Of a stretch of 64,000 bases of DNA, positions 53,845-63,264 are shown in pieces. Below the pieces are notes generated by a model that saw only the letters and a program-made list of their open reading frames with translations, had not been told where the DNA came from and ran no database searches. Within the stretch, counting starts at the first letter, position 1. Each line of letters opens with the position of its first letter. The DNA is taken from NCBI RefSeq assembly GCF_023544445.1, contig NZ_JALPVJ010000005.1, positions 372,001 through 436,000 on the forward strand, given 5' to 3'. The DNA comes from Actinoplanes sp. M2I2 (GTDB taxonomy: Bacteria > Actinomycetota > Actinomycetes > Mycobacteriales > Micromonosporaceae). A program made the translations under genes and the position numbers.

Positions 53845-55485
53845 ATGTCACTGCCTACGAAGATCAGCCGGCGCGCGCTTCTCGCCGGTGGCGCCACCGT
53901 GGCGGCCTCCCCCATGCTCCTGCATCCCGACCAGGGATATGCCCAGTCCGCGCGGCCCGTCCCCGCGGACGTGTTCCGGCTGGGCGTCGCATCCGGCGAT
54001 CCGCTGCCCGACGCGGTGGTGCTCTGGACCCGCCTCGCCCCCGATCCGCTGACCGGCGGGGGCATGCCCGCGCGCAACGTGCCCGTCGAGTGGGAGATCG
54101 CCGAGGACGACCGCTTCACCCGCCGCCGGCGTACGGGAATCGCTCTGGCCCGGCCCGAGCTCGGCCACTCGGTGCACGTGGACGTGCGCGGGCTGCGACC
54201 CGACCGGGTGTACTTCTACCGCTTCCGCACCGGTGGCCAGGTGTCCCCGGCCGGCCGCACCCGCACCGCCCCGGCCGTGAGCGCCCGCCCGCGCACGCTG
54301 CGGTTCGCGTTCGCGAGCTGTCAGGACTATCAGGCCGGCTTCTACACCGCCTATCAGCACCTGGCCGCCGAGGACGTCGCCTTCGTGGCGTTCCTGGGCG
54401 ACTACATCTACGAGGGCCCGCGCAATGCCGCCGCGGCGAGACAGCACGAGGGTACGGACGAGCCGTTCACCCTCGCGCAGTATCGCAACCGGCACGCGCA
54501 GTACAAGACCGACCCGGATCTGCAGGCCGCCCACGCCGCCTTCCCGTGGATCGTCACGTTCGACGACCACGAGGTCGACAACAACTGGGCCGACGAGATC
54601 CCGCAGGACCCGCAGTCGCAGACCCCCGAGGCGTTCCGGGCCCGGCGGATCGCAGCCTTCCAGGCGTACTACGAGCACATGCCGCTGCGCCGGTCGTCGC
54701 TGCCCCGGCGGCTCGACATGCAGCTCTACCGGCGGTTCCGGTACGGCTCGCTGGCCAGCGTGCACGTGCTCGACACCCGGCAGTACCGCAGCGACCAGCC
54801 GGCCACGCTCGCCGACGCGCAGAACCCGGCGCTCACGATGACCGGCCCCGAGCAGGAGAAGTGGCTGGTCGACGGGCTGCGGCGCTCCGGCAGCGAGTGG
54901 AACGTGCTGGCCAACCAGGTGATGTGGGCCCAGAACGACCGGCTGGCCGGACCGGGGCAGACCTTCGACTTCGACAACTGGGACGGCTACCGGGCGCAGC
55001 GGCGGCGGCTGCTCGAGTTCTTCGGCAGCGGCCGGGTGGACAACCCGGTGGTGCTGACCGGTGACCGGCACTGCACGTGGGTGAGCGACCTGCGGCCGGA
55101 CTTCGACGACGTGACGACCCCGATCGTCGGGGCCGAGATCACCGGCACGTCGATCACCTCGGGCGGCAACGCGAACCCCGCGTCGTTCCACGCCACCTAC
55201 GACCCGATCATGGCCGAGAGCCCGCATTGGCGCTACATCGACAACCAGCGCGGATACGTGGTCTGCGACGTCTCCCGTACGGAGATGGTGAGCAGCCTGC
55301 GGCTGGTCGACACGGTGTGGGCGCCGACGGCCTCGGTACGCACCGAGGCCCGGTTCACGGTCGAGGCCGGCCGGCCGGGGATCGCCGAGGTGTCGGTGTC
55401 GCCGGCTCCCCGGTCCACCGGCCGGACGGCCGAGCCCGCCTTCGACGTACGGGATGACCAGGGAGTCGTCCCGCCGACCCGATAG
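53845..55485 (+). CDS. phoD: PhoD-type secreted alkaline phosphatase/phosphodiesterase
   Basis: A 546-residue Tat-exported enzyme. The signal peptide carries '[10 protein letters not shown]' and ends near residue 34. An N-terminal beta domain (40-150) is followed by the metallophosphatase core: '[10 protein letters not shown]' and 'FLGDYIYEG' (first metal site), '[12 protein letters not shown]' (second site) and '[10 protein letters not shown]'. It should release phosphate from esters outside the cell with Ca/Fe. ATG 53845 places the Tat motif correctly; an in-frame upstream start at 53797 would add an Arg-rich 16-residue lead. No PHO box was identified with confidence. Confidence 0.9.
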   Translation: MSLPTKISRRALLAGGATVAASPMLLHPDQGYAQSARPVPADVFRLGVASGDPLPDAVVLWTRLAPDPLTGGGMPARNVPVEWEIAEDDRFTRRRRTGIALARPELGHSVHVDVRGLRPDRVYFYRFRTGGQVSPAGRTRTAPAVSARPRTLRFAFASCQDYQAGFYTAYQHLAAEDVAFVAFLGDYIYEGPRNAAAARQHEGTDEPFTLAQYRNRHAQYKTDPDLQAAHAAFPWIVTFDDHEVDNNWADEIPQDPQSQTPEAFRARRIAAFQAYYEHMPLRRSSLPRRLDMQLYRRFRYGSLASVHVLDTRQYRSDQPATLADAQNPALTMTGPEQEKWLVDGLRRSGSEWNVLANQVMWAQNDRLAGPGQTFDFDNWDGYRAQRRRLLEFFGSGRVDNPVVLTGDRHCTWVSDLRPDFDDVTTPIVGAEITGTSITSGGNANPASFHATYDPIMAESPHWRYIDNQRGYVVCDVSRTEMVSSLRLVDTVWAPTASVRTEARFTVEAGRPGIAEVSVSPAPRSTGRTAEPAFDVRDDQGVVPPTR

Positions 55486-55551
55486 TCGCGAGGGACAGGG
55501 GCGATCGGCCCCTGTCACCTCCGCCGCGGCGATGGCATCATTTGTGCCGCG

Positions 55552-57246
55552 ATGGAAGCGACGAGGAGGGCTGTGGACGGAACGACGGGTGCTCAGCCCC
55601 ACCGTGCCCTGATTCGTCCCGCCCGGCTCGACGCCGTCTTCCGGACGAGGCTCGGCGCGCTCGCCGACCCGGCCCTCGACCGGTTCGCCGAGATGGTCCG
55701 CACCGTTCTGCGGGTGCCGGTGGCGCTCGTGACGCTGGTCGGCTCCGACCGGCAGTACTTCCCCGGCGCCTGCGGGCTGGGCGAGCCCTGGCTGGGCCGG
55801 CGCCAGACACCGCTGTCGCACTCGTTCTGCCAGCACGTGGTGGCCACGGCCGAGCCGCTGATCGTCACCGACGCCCGGAACGACCCGCGGGTGCTCGACA
55901 ACCTCGCCATCGACGACCTGGGCGTGGTGGGTTATGCCGGGATGCCGCTGACCGACGCGAACGGTGAGGTGCTCGGGTCGCTGTGCGCGATCGACCACGA
56001 GCCGCGGGACTGGACCGACGCCGAGCTGCGCCTGCTGGCCGAGCTGGCCGCCAGTTGCTCGGACAGCCTGCGGCTGCGCATCTCGAACGACCGTACCGAG
56101 GCTGCCTTCGACCGCAGCCGGCTGCTGCTGGCCGCCAGCACGGCGCTGGGCGCCGCCATCACGCCGGCCGACGTGACCGACACCGTCCGCGCTCTCGTCA
56201 CCGAAACGCTCGATCCGGCCTCCGTCAGCCTGTCCCTGACCGGCGAGATCAGCCCGTCTCCGGCCGGCGAGGTCAGCCCGTCTCCGGCCGGCGAGGTCAG
56301 CCCGTCTCCGGCCGGCGAGGTCGGCCCGTCTCCGGCCGGCGAGGACGTCGGCGAGGACGGGCAGTACACGACGACGTTGCCGCTGCCCGGCCCCGACGGC
56401 CCGGTCGGCACGCTCACGTTCGTCTGGAAGCAGCCGCGCCCGGTCGACGAGGACGAGCAGGCGACACTGGACACGCTCGCCGGTTACGTGGCCCAGACGC
56501 TGACCCGGATCCAGCTGCTCGAGGACCGCCGCACCGCCGCCGCGACCATGCAGAAGGCCCTGCTCACCGCGCTGCCCCAGCACGAGCATCTGCGGATGGC
56601 GGCGCGCTATCTGCCCGCGCACCACGAGGATCACGTGGGCGGCGACTGGTACGACGCGGTCAGCCTCGACGGCGGCCGGCTCGCCATCGTGATCGGCGAT
56701 GTCGCGGGGCACAGCATCGACGCCGCGGCCGGGATGAGCGAGTACCGCGGGATGCTGCGCACGCTGCTGATCGACCGGCACGAGCCGCCCTCGGCGCTGC
56801 TCCGCCGGCTCGAGCACACCGGGCGCACCCTCGGCCTGGACCGGATCGCCACCGTCCTGCTGGCCTACCTCGATCCGGCGCCGACCGGCGGACACACCCT
56901 GACCTGGTCGAACGCGGGCCACCCACCGCCGTCGCTGGTCACCGGGGGCGAGGTCACGTTGCTCACCGGCCGCGATCCCCTGCTCGGGGCCGGACGGCGC
57001 ATCTCCCGCCGCAACCACACCTGGCACCTCCCGGCCGGCAGCACGCTCGTGCTGCACACGGACGGGCTGATCGAGACCCGTTCGGCCACCATCGACGAGG
57101 GGGTCGCCCGGCTGCACGAGACGCTGGCCACGCACGCCGGGACGGACCCCGGTGAGCTGGCCGACGCGCTCCTCGCCCGCAGCGCCGCGGCCACCATCGG
57201 CGAGGACGACGTCGCGCTGCTGGTCATCACGACCCCGGACAACTGA
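55552..57246 (+). CDS. GAF domain-containing SpoIIE-type PP2C phosphatase
   Basis: A 564-residue signalling protein: GAF domain (about 25-185; 'LSHSFCQHVVATAEPLIVTD', 'GYAGMPLTDANGEVLGSLC'), linker with a 4x8-residue repeat (231-262), and a SpoIIE phosphatase (about 330-563) with 'VGGDWYDAV', 'IGDVAGHSIDAAAGM', 'SNAGHPPP', 'HTDGLIE' and 'EDDVALLVI'. Metal Asp residues are all present. Such proteins often act on anti-sigma antagonists. ATG 55552 has a weak ribosome site; an in-frame GTG at 55573 lies right after GAGGAGGG and is a fair alternative. Confidence 0.88.
   Translation: MEATRRAVDGTTGAQPHRALIRPARLDAVFRTRLGALADPALDRFAEMVRTVLRVPVALVTLVGSDRQYFPGACGLGEPWLGRRQTPLSHSFCQHVVATAEPLIVTDARNDPRVLDNLAIDDLGVVGYAGMPLTDANGEVLGSLCAIDHEPRDWTDAELRLLAELAASCSDSLRLRISNDRTEAAFDRSRLLLAASTALGAAITPADVTDTVRALVTETLDPASVSLSLTGEISPSPAGEVSPSPAGEVSPSPAGEVGPSPAGEDVGEDGQYTTTLPLPGPDGPVGTLTFVWKQPRPVDEDEQATLDTLAGYVAQTLTRIQLLEDRRTAAATMQKALLTALPQHEHLRMAARYLPAHHEDHVGGDWYDAVSLDGGRLAIVIGDVAGHSIDAAAGMSEYRGMLRTLLIDRHEPPSALLRRLEHTGRTLGLDRIATVLLAYLDPAPTGGHTLTWSNAGHPPPSLVTGGEVTLLTGRDPLLGAGRRISRRNHTWHLPAGSTLVLHTDGLIETRSATIDEGVARLHETLATHAGTDPGELADALLARSAAATIGEDDVALLVITTPDN
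56242..56337 (+). repeat. Four in-frame 24-base tandem repeats
   Basis: Units at 56242, 56266, 56290 and 56314 code GEISPSPA, GEVSPSPA, GEVSPSPA and GEVGPSPA, followed by a partial GED. DNA identity between copies is near perfect (one or two changes), pointing to recent slippage. They form a Pro/Ser linker between the GAF-containing and PP2C parts of the phosphatase. Confidence 0.95.
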
Positions 57247-57247
57247 A

Positions 57248-57274
57248 AGAGGCCGGGACACCGTCCCGGCCTCT
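57248..57274. terminator. Hairpin terminator between convergent phosphatase and mdh genes
   Basis: Twelve-base perfect inverted repeat agaggccgggac / gtcccggcctct with loop acc, preceded by gaaa. It starts just after the plus-strand stop (57246) and 19 bases past the mdh stop, so it can serve both. Confidence 0.85.
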
Positions 57275-57292
57275 GTCAACGAACACCGTGGA

Positions 57293-58243
57293 TCAGAGGG
57301 TGGCGACGTCCGCCTGCTTGGCCCGGACGGCCTCGGCGGCCTCCTTGAGACCGGCCACCTCGGAGTCGGTGAGCTTGTCCTCGACGACCTTCTTGATGCC
57401 CTCGGCGCCGATCTGGGCCTCGACACCCAGGTAGACGCCGGAGATGCCGTACTCGCCGTCGACCCAGGCGCAGACCGGCAGGACCTCGCCGGAGTCCTCG
57501 ACCACGGCCTTGGCCATGCGGGCCGCGGCGGCCGACGGCGCGTAGTACGCCGAACCGGTCTTGAGCAGCGCGACCACCTCGGCTCCGCCGTTCCGGGTAC
57601 GGACGACGAGCTCCTCGATCTTGTCGGCCGGCAGCAGGTCGGACAGCGGCTTGCCGTCGACGGTGCAGCGCGACGGGACCGGCACCATCGTGTCGCCGTG
57701 CGAGCCGAGGGTCAGCGCCTTGACGCTCTTGACCGGCACGGCCAGCGTCTCGGCGATCGAGTTGGTGAAGCGGGCCGTGTCGAGCACGCCGGCCTGACCG
57801 AACACCCGGTTCTTGGGGAACTGGGTGGCCAGCTGGGCCAGCGCGGTCATCTCGTCGACCGGGTTCGAGACCACGATGACGACGGCGTTGGGGGCGTACT
57901 TGGCGATGTTCTCGGCGACCTGGCGCACGATCTTGGCGTTGACCTCGAGCAGGTCCATCCGGCTCATGCCCGGCTTGCGCGGCAGGCCGGCCGTCACGAC
58001 GACCACGTCGGAGCCCTCGATGGCCTCGTAGCCCTCGCCGTTGGGGCCGGTGGTGGCACCGACGACCTTGGTCTCGAAGCCCTCGATCGGCCGGGACTGG
58101 TTCATGTCGAGCGCCAGACCGGCCGGCTTGCCCTCGAGGATGTCGGTGAGCACGACGGTGTCGAAGATGTCGTACTCGGCCAGGCGCTGCGCGGTCGTCG
58201 AGCCGTAGAAACCGGCACCTACGACGGTTACCTTCTTGCCCAT
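57293..58243 (-). CDS. mdh: Malate dehydrogenase (LDH/MDH superfamily type)
   Basis: Interconverts malate and oxaloacetate with NAD. A 316-residue protein: 'VTVVGAGFYGSTTAQRL' (Rossmann loop), 'TAGLPRKPGMSRMDLL' with the Arg that marks malate rather than lactate specificity, 'VSNPVDEMT', 'GQAGVLDTARF' and catalytic 'GSHGDTMVP'. It is the LDH-like MDH form used by some actinobacteria. ATG 58243. Together with icd and sucD it makes this part of the window rich in TCA-cycle genes. Confidence 0.95.
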   Translation of the reverse strand: MGKKVTVVGAGFYGSTTAQRLAEYDIFDTVVLTDILEGKPAGLALDMNQSRPIEGFETKVVGATTGPNGEGYEAIEGSDVVVVTAGLPRKPGMSRMDLLEVNAKIVRQVAENIAKYAPNAVVIVVSNPVDEMTALAQLATQFPKNRVFGQAGVLDTARFTNSIAETLAVPVKSVKALTLGSHGDTMVPVPSRCTVDGKPLSDLLPADKIEELVVRTRNGGAEVVALLKTGSAYYAPSAAAARMAKAVVEDSGEVLPVCAWVDGEYGISGVYLGVEAQIGAEGIKKVVEDKLTDSEVAGLKEAAEAVRAKQADVATL

Positions 58244-58382
58244 AGCTCTATCCACTCCCAGTCTCCGGGACGTTTTTCCGGACGCTATCAGTCGGTTAAC
58301 GGCGTATTACCGGCCGGTCGGGTCAACGCGAAGTAAGCCACTCCACGCGCGGCGGCCGGGCGCTCCTCCCCCAGGATGCTCC

Positions 58383-58976
58383 CTAGCGCACGGTTGCGCC
58401 GTACGCGGCGGCGAACCGTACGGCCTGGCCGATGTCGATCGTGGCGCCACTGAGATCGACGCCGCGCAGCTCGACCCCGTCGAGGTCGGCGCCGCGCAGG
58501 TCGGCGCCCTTCAGCTTCACGTCGGTCAGCCGGGCGTTCGACAGGTCGGCGCCCCGCAGGTCGGCCCGGGTGAGGTCGGCCCCCATCAGGTCGGCCTCGC
58601 GCAGCCGCAGGCCACCCAGCCCGGCGCCGGTCAGGTTCTGCCCGCGCAGCGACACGAAACCCCAGTCGCCGCCCTGGATGGTGATCGGGCGCAGCCCACA
58701 GTCGACGAACTGGCTGCCGGTCAGCTTGCAGTCGGTCAGCCGGGCGTCGAAGAACGAGCAGCGCTGCAGCGTGGACTGCAGCACGGCCACCCGCTCGAGC
58801 TCGGCCGCGTTGAACCGGACGTTGCCGAAGGTGCAGTTGGTGAAGACGCAGCCGGTCAGCCGCGCCTCCGACCAGTCGACGTCGTGGAACGCGCAATCCT
58901 CGTACCGGACACCGGTGACCTCCTCCAGCGCCCAGTCCTCGCCGCGAAAGGTCGTGTCCTGGACGAGGTCCGACAT
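58383..58976 (-). CDS. Pentapeptide repeat protein
   Basis: A 197-residue right-handed quadrilateral beta-helix protein with A(D/N)LxG-type repeats through its length, clearest at 'LMGADLTRADLRGADLSNA' and 'LKGADLRGADLDGVEL'. MfpA/Qnr-like members mimic DNA and protect gyrase; this one is not obviously of that subgroup. The ATG overlaps the purH stop by one base, so it is translated with purH. Role unknown. Confidence 0.88.
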   Translation of the reverse strand: MSDLVQDTTFRGEDWALEEVTGVRYEDCAFHDVDWSEARLTGCVFTNCTFGNVRFNAAELERVAVLQSTLQRCSFFDARLTDCKLTGSQFVDCGLRPITIQGGDWGFVSLRGQNLTGAGLGGLRLREADLMGADLTRADLRGADLSNARLTDVKLKGADLRGADLDGVELRGVDLSGATIDIGQAVRFAAAYGATVR

Positions 58977-60541
58977 CAGCCGTGGTAGAAGTGGCGGGTG
59001 CCGGTCAGATAGACGGTCATGCCCGCCTTCGCGGCTGCCTCGATCACCTTTTCGTCGCGGATCGAACCGCCCGGCTGCACGACCGCCTTGACGCCGGCCG
59101 CGATCAGCACCTCGAGCCCGTCGGGGAACGGGAAGAACGCGTCGGACGCGGCCACGCTGCCCTTGGCCCGCTCGGCGCCGGCCCGGTCGACCGCGAGGTG
59201 GGCCGAGTCGACCCGGTTGACCTGACCCATGCCGACGCCGACGGTCGCGCCGCCCCGGGCCAGCAGGATCGCGTTGCTCTTGACGCTGCGGATCGCGCGC
59301 CAGGCGAACGTCAGGTCGGCCAGCTCCTCGGCGGTGGCGGGCTCGCCGGTCGCCAGGGTCCAGGTGGATGGGTCGTCGCCGGGCGCGTCGATGCGGTCGG
59401 CCAGCTGCACCAGCACGCCACCGCCGATCTGCTTGATCTCGGCCGGCGCCGGGGCCCAGGCCGGGGCGACCAGCACGCGCAGCTTCTTCTTGAGCCGGAA
59501 GATGTCGAGGGCGCCCAGCTCGTAGGACGGCGCGACGATGACCTCGGTGAAGATGCCGTCGAGCTGCTTGGCCATCGCCTCGGTGACCTCGCGGTTGACC
59601 GCGATGACGCCGCCGAAGGCCGAGACCGGGTCACAGTCGTTGGCCTTGCGGTGGGCCTCGGCCACATCGGCGCCGACCGCGATGCCGCACGGGTTGGCGT
59701 GCTTGATGATGGCCACGCAGGGCTGGTCGAAGTCGTTGGCGCTGCGCCAGGCCGCGTCGGCGTCGACGTAGTTGTTGAACGACAGCTCGCCGCCGTGCAC
59801 CAGCTCGGCCTGGGCCAGCCCGGCGGGCGCGTTGGGATCGAGGTAGAGCGCGGCCTGCTGGTGCGGGTTTTCCCCGTACCGCAGGGTGTCGGCCTTTTTG
59901 AGGGCGAGCCCGGTGAACTCGGGCCACTCGCTGGGCGACAGCGTCGTGGCGGTCCAGTTGGCCACCGCCACGTCGTACTCCGCGATGTCGGCGAAGGCCC
60001 GGGCGGCCAGCGCCTTGCGCTGGGTCAGCGTGAAACCCCCGTCGGCCAGGGCCTGCACCACCAGCGGGTACGCCTCGGTGACGGTCACGACGGCGACGGA
60101 CGGGTGGTTCTTGGCGGCCGCGCGCACCATCGCCGGGCCGCCGATGTCGATCTGCTCGACGCACTCGTCGACGCTCGCGCCCGAGGCCACCGTCCGCGTG
60201 AACGGGTAGAGGTTGCTGACCAGCAGGTCGAACGGCGGGATGTCGAGCTCGGCGAGCTGGGCGGCGTGGCTGTCGAGCCGCAGGTCGGCCAGCAGTCCCG
60301 CGTGAACCCGCGGGTGCAGGGTCTTGACCCGGCCGTCGAGGGTCTCGGAAAAGCCGGTGAGCTGCTCGACCCGGGTGACCGGCACCCCGGCGGCCTCGAC
60401 CGTGGAGGCGGTGGAGCCGGTCGACACGATCTCGACCCCGGCGGCGGCGAGCGCCTGGGCGAGCTCGACGAGGCCGGTCTTGTCGTACACGCTCAGCAGC
60501 GCCCGCTTGATGGGGCGGCGGCCCTCGTCCGGGGACGTCAT
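58976..60541 (-). CDS. purH: Bifunctional AICAR formyltransferase / IMP cyclohydrolase PurH
   Basis: Last two steps of purine synthesis: formylates AICAR with 10-formyl-THF and closes the ring to IMP. A 521-residue protein: the N-terminal MGS-like cyclohydrolase (about 10-150; '[15 protein letters not shown]', '[21 protein letters not shown]') and the transformylase (200-521; '[14 protein letters not shown]', '[13 protein letters not shown]', '[13 protein letters not shown]'). Starts at ATG 60541 overlapping the purN stop (ATGA). Confidence 0.97.
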   Translation of the reverse strand: MTSPDEGRRPIKRALLSVYDKTGLVELAQALAAAGVEIVSTGSTASTVEAAGVPVTRVEQLTGFSETLDGRVKTLHPRVHAGLLADLRLDSHAAQLAELDIPPFDLLVSNLYPFTRTVASGASVDECVEQIDIGGPAMVRAAAKNHPSVAVVTVTEAYPLVVQALADGGFTLTQRKALAARAFADIAEYDVAVANWTATTLSPSEWPEFTGLALKKADTLRYGENPHQQAALYLDPNAPAGLAQAELVHGGELSFNNYVDADAAWRSANDFDQPCVAIIKHANPCGIAVGADVAEAHRKANDCDPVSAFGGVIAVNREVTEAMAKQLDGIFTEVIVAPSYELGALDIFRLKKKLRVLVAPAWAPAPAEIKQIGGGVLVQLADRIDAPGDDPSTWTLATGEPATAEELADLTFAWRAIRSVKSNAILLARGGATVGVGMGQVNRVDSAHLAVDRAGAERAKGSVAASDAFFPFPDGLEVLIAAGVKAVVQPGGSIRDEKVIEAAAKAGMTVYLTGTRHFYHG

Positions 60542-61155
60542 GGAATACGTACCTTCCTGTTCTCGATGGTCCAGCCCTCGCGCACCAGGCGGCCGACCCA
60601 CTCGACCAGCTGGGCCCGCTCGGCCACCTTGATCCGCTCGGTCAGCGTCTCCTCCGTGTCGTCGTCGAGCACGGGGACCGCGACCTGAGCGATGATCGGT
60701 CCGGTGTCGACGCCGGCGTCGACGAAGAAGAGGGTCGCCCCGGCGATCTTGACGCCGTAGGCGAGCGCGTCACGCGGGCCGTGGATGCCGGGGAAGGCCG
60801 GCAGCAGCGCGTTGTGCGTGTTGATGTAGCGGTCGCCGAACGCGGCCAGGAAATGCGGGCCGACCAGCTTGAGGAAGCCGGCCGAGACCACCAGGTCGGG
60901 CTTGAACCCGGCCACGTGGGCGGCGAGGGCGGCATCCCAGTCGTCACGGGTCTCGTAGGCCTTCACCGGGTCGACGAACGTCGGCACGCCGGCGGCGGCG
61001 GCCCGGTCGAGACCGGCGATGCCCTCGCGGTCGGCGCCCACGGCCACGACCTGGGCGCCATAGGCCGGATCGGCCGAGGCATCGAGGAGGGCCTGCAGGT
61101 TGCTGCCCGAACCGGAGACGAGGACGACCAGGCGGGCGGGCGCGGGGTCGGTCAC
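60538..61155 (-). CDS. purN: Phosphoribosylglycinamide formyltransferase PurN
   Basis: Formylates GAR in purine synthesis using 10-formyl-THF. A 205-residue protein: '[15 protein letters not shown]' (phosphoribosyl loop), '[13 protein letters not shown]', '[15 protein letters not shown]' (catalytic Asn/His) and '[12 protein letters not shown]' (catalytic Asp). GTG start at 61155; its stop overlaps the purH ATG by four bases. Divergent from the DUF4190 gene over 147 bases. Confidence 0.96.
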   Translation of the reverse strand: MTDPAPARLVVLVSGSGSNLQALLDASADPAYGAQVVAVGADREGIAGLDRAAAAGVPTFVDPVKAYETRDDWDAALAAHVAGFKPDLVVSAGFLKLVGPHFLAAFGDRYINTHNALLPAFPGIHGPRDALAYGVKIAGATLFFVDAGVDTGPIIAQVAVPVLDDDTEETLTERIKVAERAQLVEWVGRLVREGWTIENRKVRIP

Positions 61156-61302
61156 CTGAGCACCCTATCTCCGCAAGCCGGAGCGGCCGACAACGGGTCG
61201 GTCGCGAGGGCGGCGAAAACAGTGATCATCCGATACGCTGCCGGTCCTCACATATTCGGATTTCTCACTGGTCAACAGCCATATGCAACGGGAGGACAGC
61301 AC

Positions 61303-61650
61303 GTGACTACCCCACCCCCCTACTACGGCCCCCCGGGCGGCGACCCGGCCGGAATGCCGGCCGCGCCCAACAACACCCAGGGCCTGGTCGGCATGATCCT
61401 CGGGATCGTCGCGATCCCGCTGGTCTGCTGCTTCTATCTCGGCATCCCGCTGGGCATCGCGGGCGCGGTCCTCGGCTACCTCGGCCTGCAGAAGGCCAAG
61501 ACCGGCCGGGCCACCAACCGCAGCCAGGCGCTGACCGGCGTCATCTGCGGCGCGGTCGCGGTGGTGCTGGGCATCGGTCTGCTGATCTGGGCCGTCACCG
61601 CCGGGCAGAACATCAACTGGGAAGACATCACGAACAACTCCGGTAACTGA
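61303..61650 (+). CDS. DUF4190-like small membrane protein
   Basis: A 115-residue protein with a Pro/Gly/Tyr-rich N-terminus (1-25) and two membrane segments (about 26-52 and 78-100) joined by 'LGLQKAKTGRATNRSQALTG', the pattern of DUF4190. GTG 61303 follows GGAGGA by six bases. A strong terminator follows. Function unknown. Confidence 0.8.
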   Translation: MTTPPPYYGPPGGDPAGMPAAPNNTQGLVGMILGIVAIPLVCCFYLGIPLGIAGAVLGYLGLQKAKTGRATNRSQALTGVICGAVAVVLGIGLLIWAVTAGQNINWEDITNNSGN

Positions 61651-61664
61651 CCGACCGGAACGGG

Positions 61665-61693
61665 GAAAGGGACGCCCGGCGGGCGTCCCTTTC
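61665..61693. terminator. Hairpin terminator between DUF4190 gene and perM-like gene
   Basis: Thirteen-base perfect inverted repeat gaaagggacgccc / gggcgtccctttc with loop ggc, 15 bases past the DUF4190 stop and touching the perM-like stop region. T-rich on the 3' side for the plus strand and A-rich on the other, so it may serve both convergent genes. Confidence 0.88.
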
Positions 61694-63154
61694 TCATGCC
61701 CGGGAAGCGGAGCGGAAGCGCCGGGCCGCCGCGGCGCCGACGGCCGCGGAGACGCCGAGCACCGCGGTCGCTACGAGGGCGACCGGCCACGGGTCGGGAC
61801 CGATGGTGGCCATCCGGCCGTCGCCGAGCGGGCCGCCGGAGAACCCGGCCATCAGGCCCAGCGCGACGCCGGCCACCGGGCCGGCGATCAGGCCACCGCC
61901 GAGCACGAGCGACCAGGCCGGCTCGGGCGGCCCCGAGGTGGCCTTCTCGCGGGTGGCCTCGCGGGCCTCGCGGGCCAGGCGCAGGGTCAGCAGCCAGCCC
62001 GCGGCCAGGCCGGCGAACACGGGCAGGGCCAGCAGCAGGGCGCCGGCCACGCCCATCGGCCCGTCCGGCAGGCCGGCCAGCAGCGGCAGGCTGGGCAGCG
62101 GGCCGGCGGTCACCTCGCCGAGCCGGACGACCGATCCGGTGCCCAGCGCGAACCCGGGACCGAGCAGATAGGCCGCCGCCCAGACCGAGCCGTTCGCCCC
62201 GTACGCGAGACTGACCAGCGTGACGCCGGCCTGGCCGACCACGCCGGTGCGGTAGGCCGAGATCATGTCGGCGGCCTGGCCCCCGCCGAGCGCCACCGAC
62301 AGGCCGGTGACCGCGGCGCCGGCCGCGAGCACCAGCAACGCCGCCACGACGCCGGTGCGCAGGCCGTGCCGCAGCGGGCCGGGCAGGCGGCCGGCCCAGG
62401 CGCGGAGAGCGTCGGTGCCGCGCAGCGAGCCGGCCAGCGCCCCGGCCAGGCCGAGCAGGAAGAAGTTGAGCGCGGCCCGGCCGGCGGTGACCTCGGTGCC
62501 CTTGCCGTCGACCACGAGCGCGAGGACCGAGCCGAGCAGCGAATAGGTCAGCGCTATCGCGAACGCCACCGACAGCGCGCGGGCCGTCGAGGAGGACCGA
62601 CGGGCCCCGACCGCCCGGGTGACGTGCAGCCCGGCCCGGTTGAGCCGCCAGACGATCAGCATGCTCAGCAGCAGCGGGGTGAGCCCGAGGGAACCGATCG
62701 AGGTGCCGATGGGAACCCCGTGGCCGAGCATCCAGCCGGCCAGCCCGGCGTGCGCGGCGCCGGCCAGGCCACCGCTGCCCTCCAGGGTGCGGGCCAGCCC
62801 GACGACGACGGCGACCGGGAGATAGGACAGCAGGGCCGCCCAGAGCGTGGCGAAGGCGGCCGCCACCGGCAGCGGGGCGCGGCTGCGGGGGCCTCCGGGC
62901 GAGCGGCGCTGACGGGGCAGGCGAACGGTCTCGCGATCGGCCAGCACCTTGTCGTCGACCAGGACCGTGCGCTGCTCCCGGCCCGGCGGCCGGTCGATGC
63001 CCTCGGTCGGGCGACCGGCCTCGCCCGGCACCGTCTCGATGCCCTCGGTCGGGCGCGCGGCTCCGACCGGCACCGTCTCGTGGGTGACGTCGGCCGCCTC
63101 GGCGACCGCGAAGGGGTCGTCCGAGTCATCGGGACGGTCGGGTGTGGTCGGCAT
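61694..63154 (-). CDS. DUF6350/PerM-like integral membrane protein
   Basis: A 486-residue protein with a charged cytoplasmic N-terminus (1-90) that holds two near-copies of 'RPTEGI', then about ten membrane segments. Its position between sucD and purN equals that of M. tuberculosis Rv0955 (PerM), a membrane protein needed for division in some stress conditions. Assignment rests on order plus topology, since I cannot align it here. ATG 63154. Confidence 0.75.
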   Translation of the reverse strand: MPTTPDRPDDSDDPFAVAEAADVTHETVPVGAARPTEGIETVPGEAGRPTEGIDRPPGREQRTVLVDDKVLADRETVRLPRQRRSPGGPRSRAPLPVAAAFATLWAALLSYLPVAVVVGLARTLEGSGGLAGAAHAGLAGWMLGHGVPIGTSIGSLGLTPLLLSMLIVWRLNRAGLHVTRAVGARRSSSTARALSVAFAIALTYSLLGSVLALVVDGKGTEVTAGRAALNFFLLGLAGALAGSLRGTDALRAWAGRLPGPLRHGLRTGVVAALLVLAAGAAVTGLSVALGGGQAADMISAYRTGVVGQAGVTLVSLAYGANGSVWAAAYLLGPGFALGTGSVVRLGEVTAGPLPSLPLLAGLPDGPMGVAGALLLALPVFAGLAAGWLLTLRLAREAREATREKATSGPPEPAWSLVLGGGLIAGPVAGVALGLMAGFSGGPLGDGRMATIGPDPWPVALVATAVLGVSAAVGAAAARRFRSASRA

Positions 63155-63202
63155 CGCCGACTACTTTTCCACGCCGGAGCCGGGTGAGCGATGCAGATAC
63201 GA

Positions 63203-63249
63203 CGGCGCGCCGCCGTTCGGGTCGGGAGGGCCCGGACGACGGCGCGCCG
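63203..63249 (-). terminator. Large hairpin terminator after sucD
   Basis: Fourteen-base stem cggcgcgccgccgt / acgacggcgcgccg (63203-63216 and 63236-63249, one G.T) with a 19-base loop that itself is GC-rich. It starts 16 bases past the sucD stop on the minus strand and separates sucD from the perM-like gene. Confidence 0.8.
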
Positions 63250-63264
63250 ATCGGTGGTGCATGG

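Noticed and set aside
53848..57426. A long minus-strand open frame opposite phoD and the SpoIIE-type phosphatase
   Set aside because: Same codon-shadow composition; both plus-strand genes have full catalytic motifs, so the antisense frame is not a gene.
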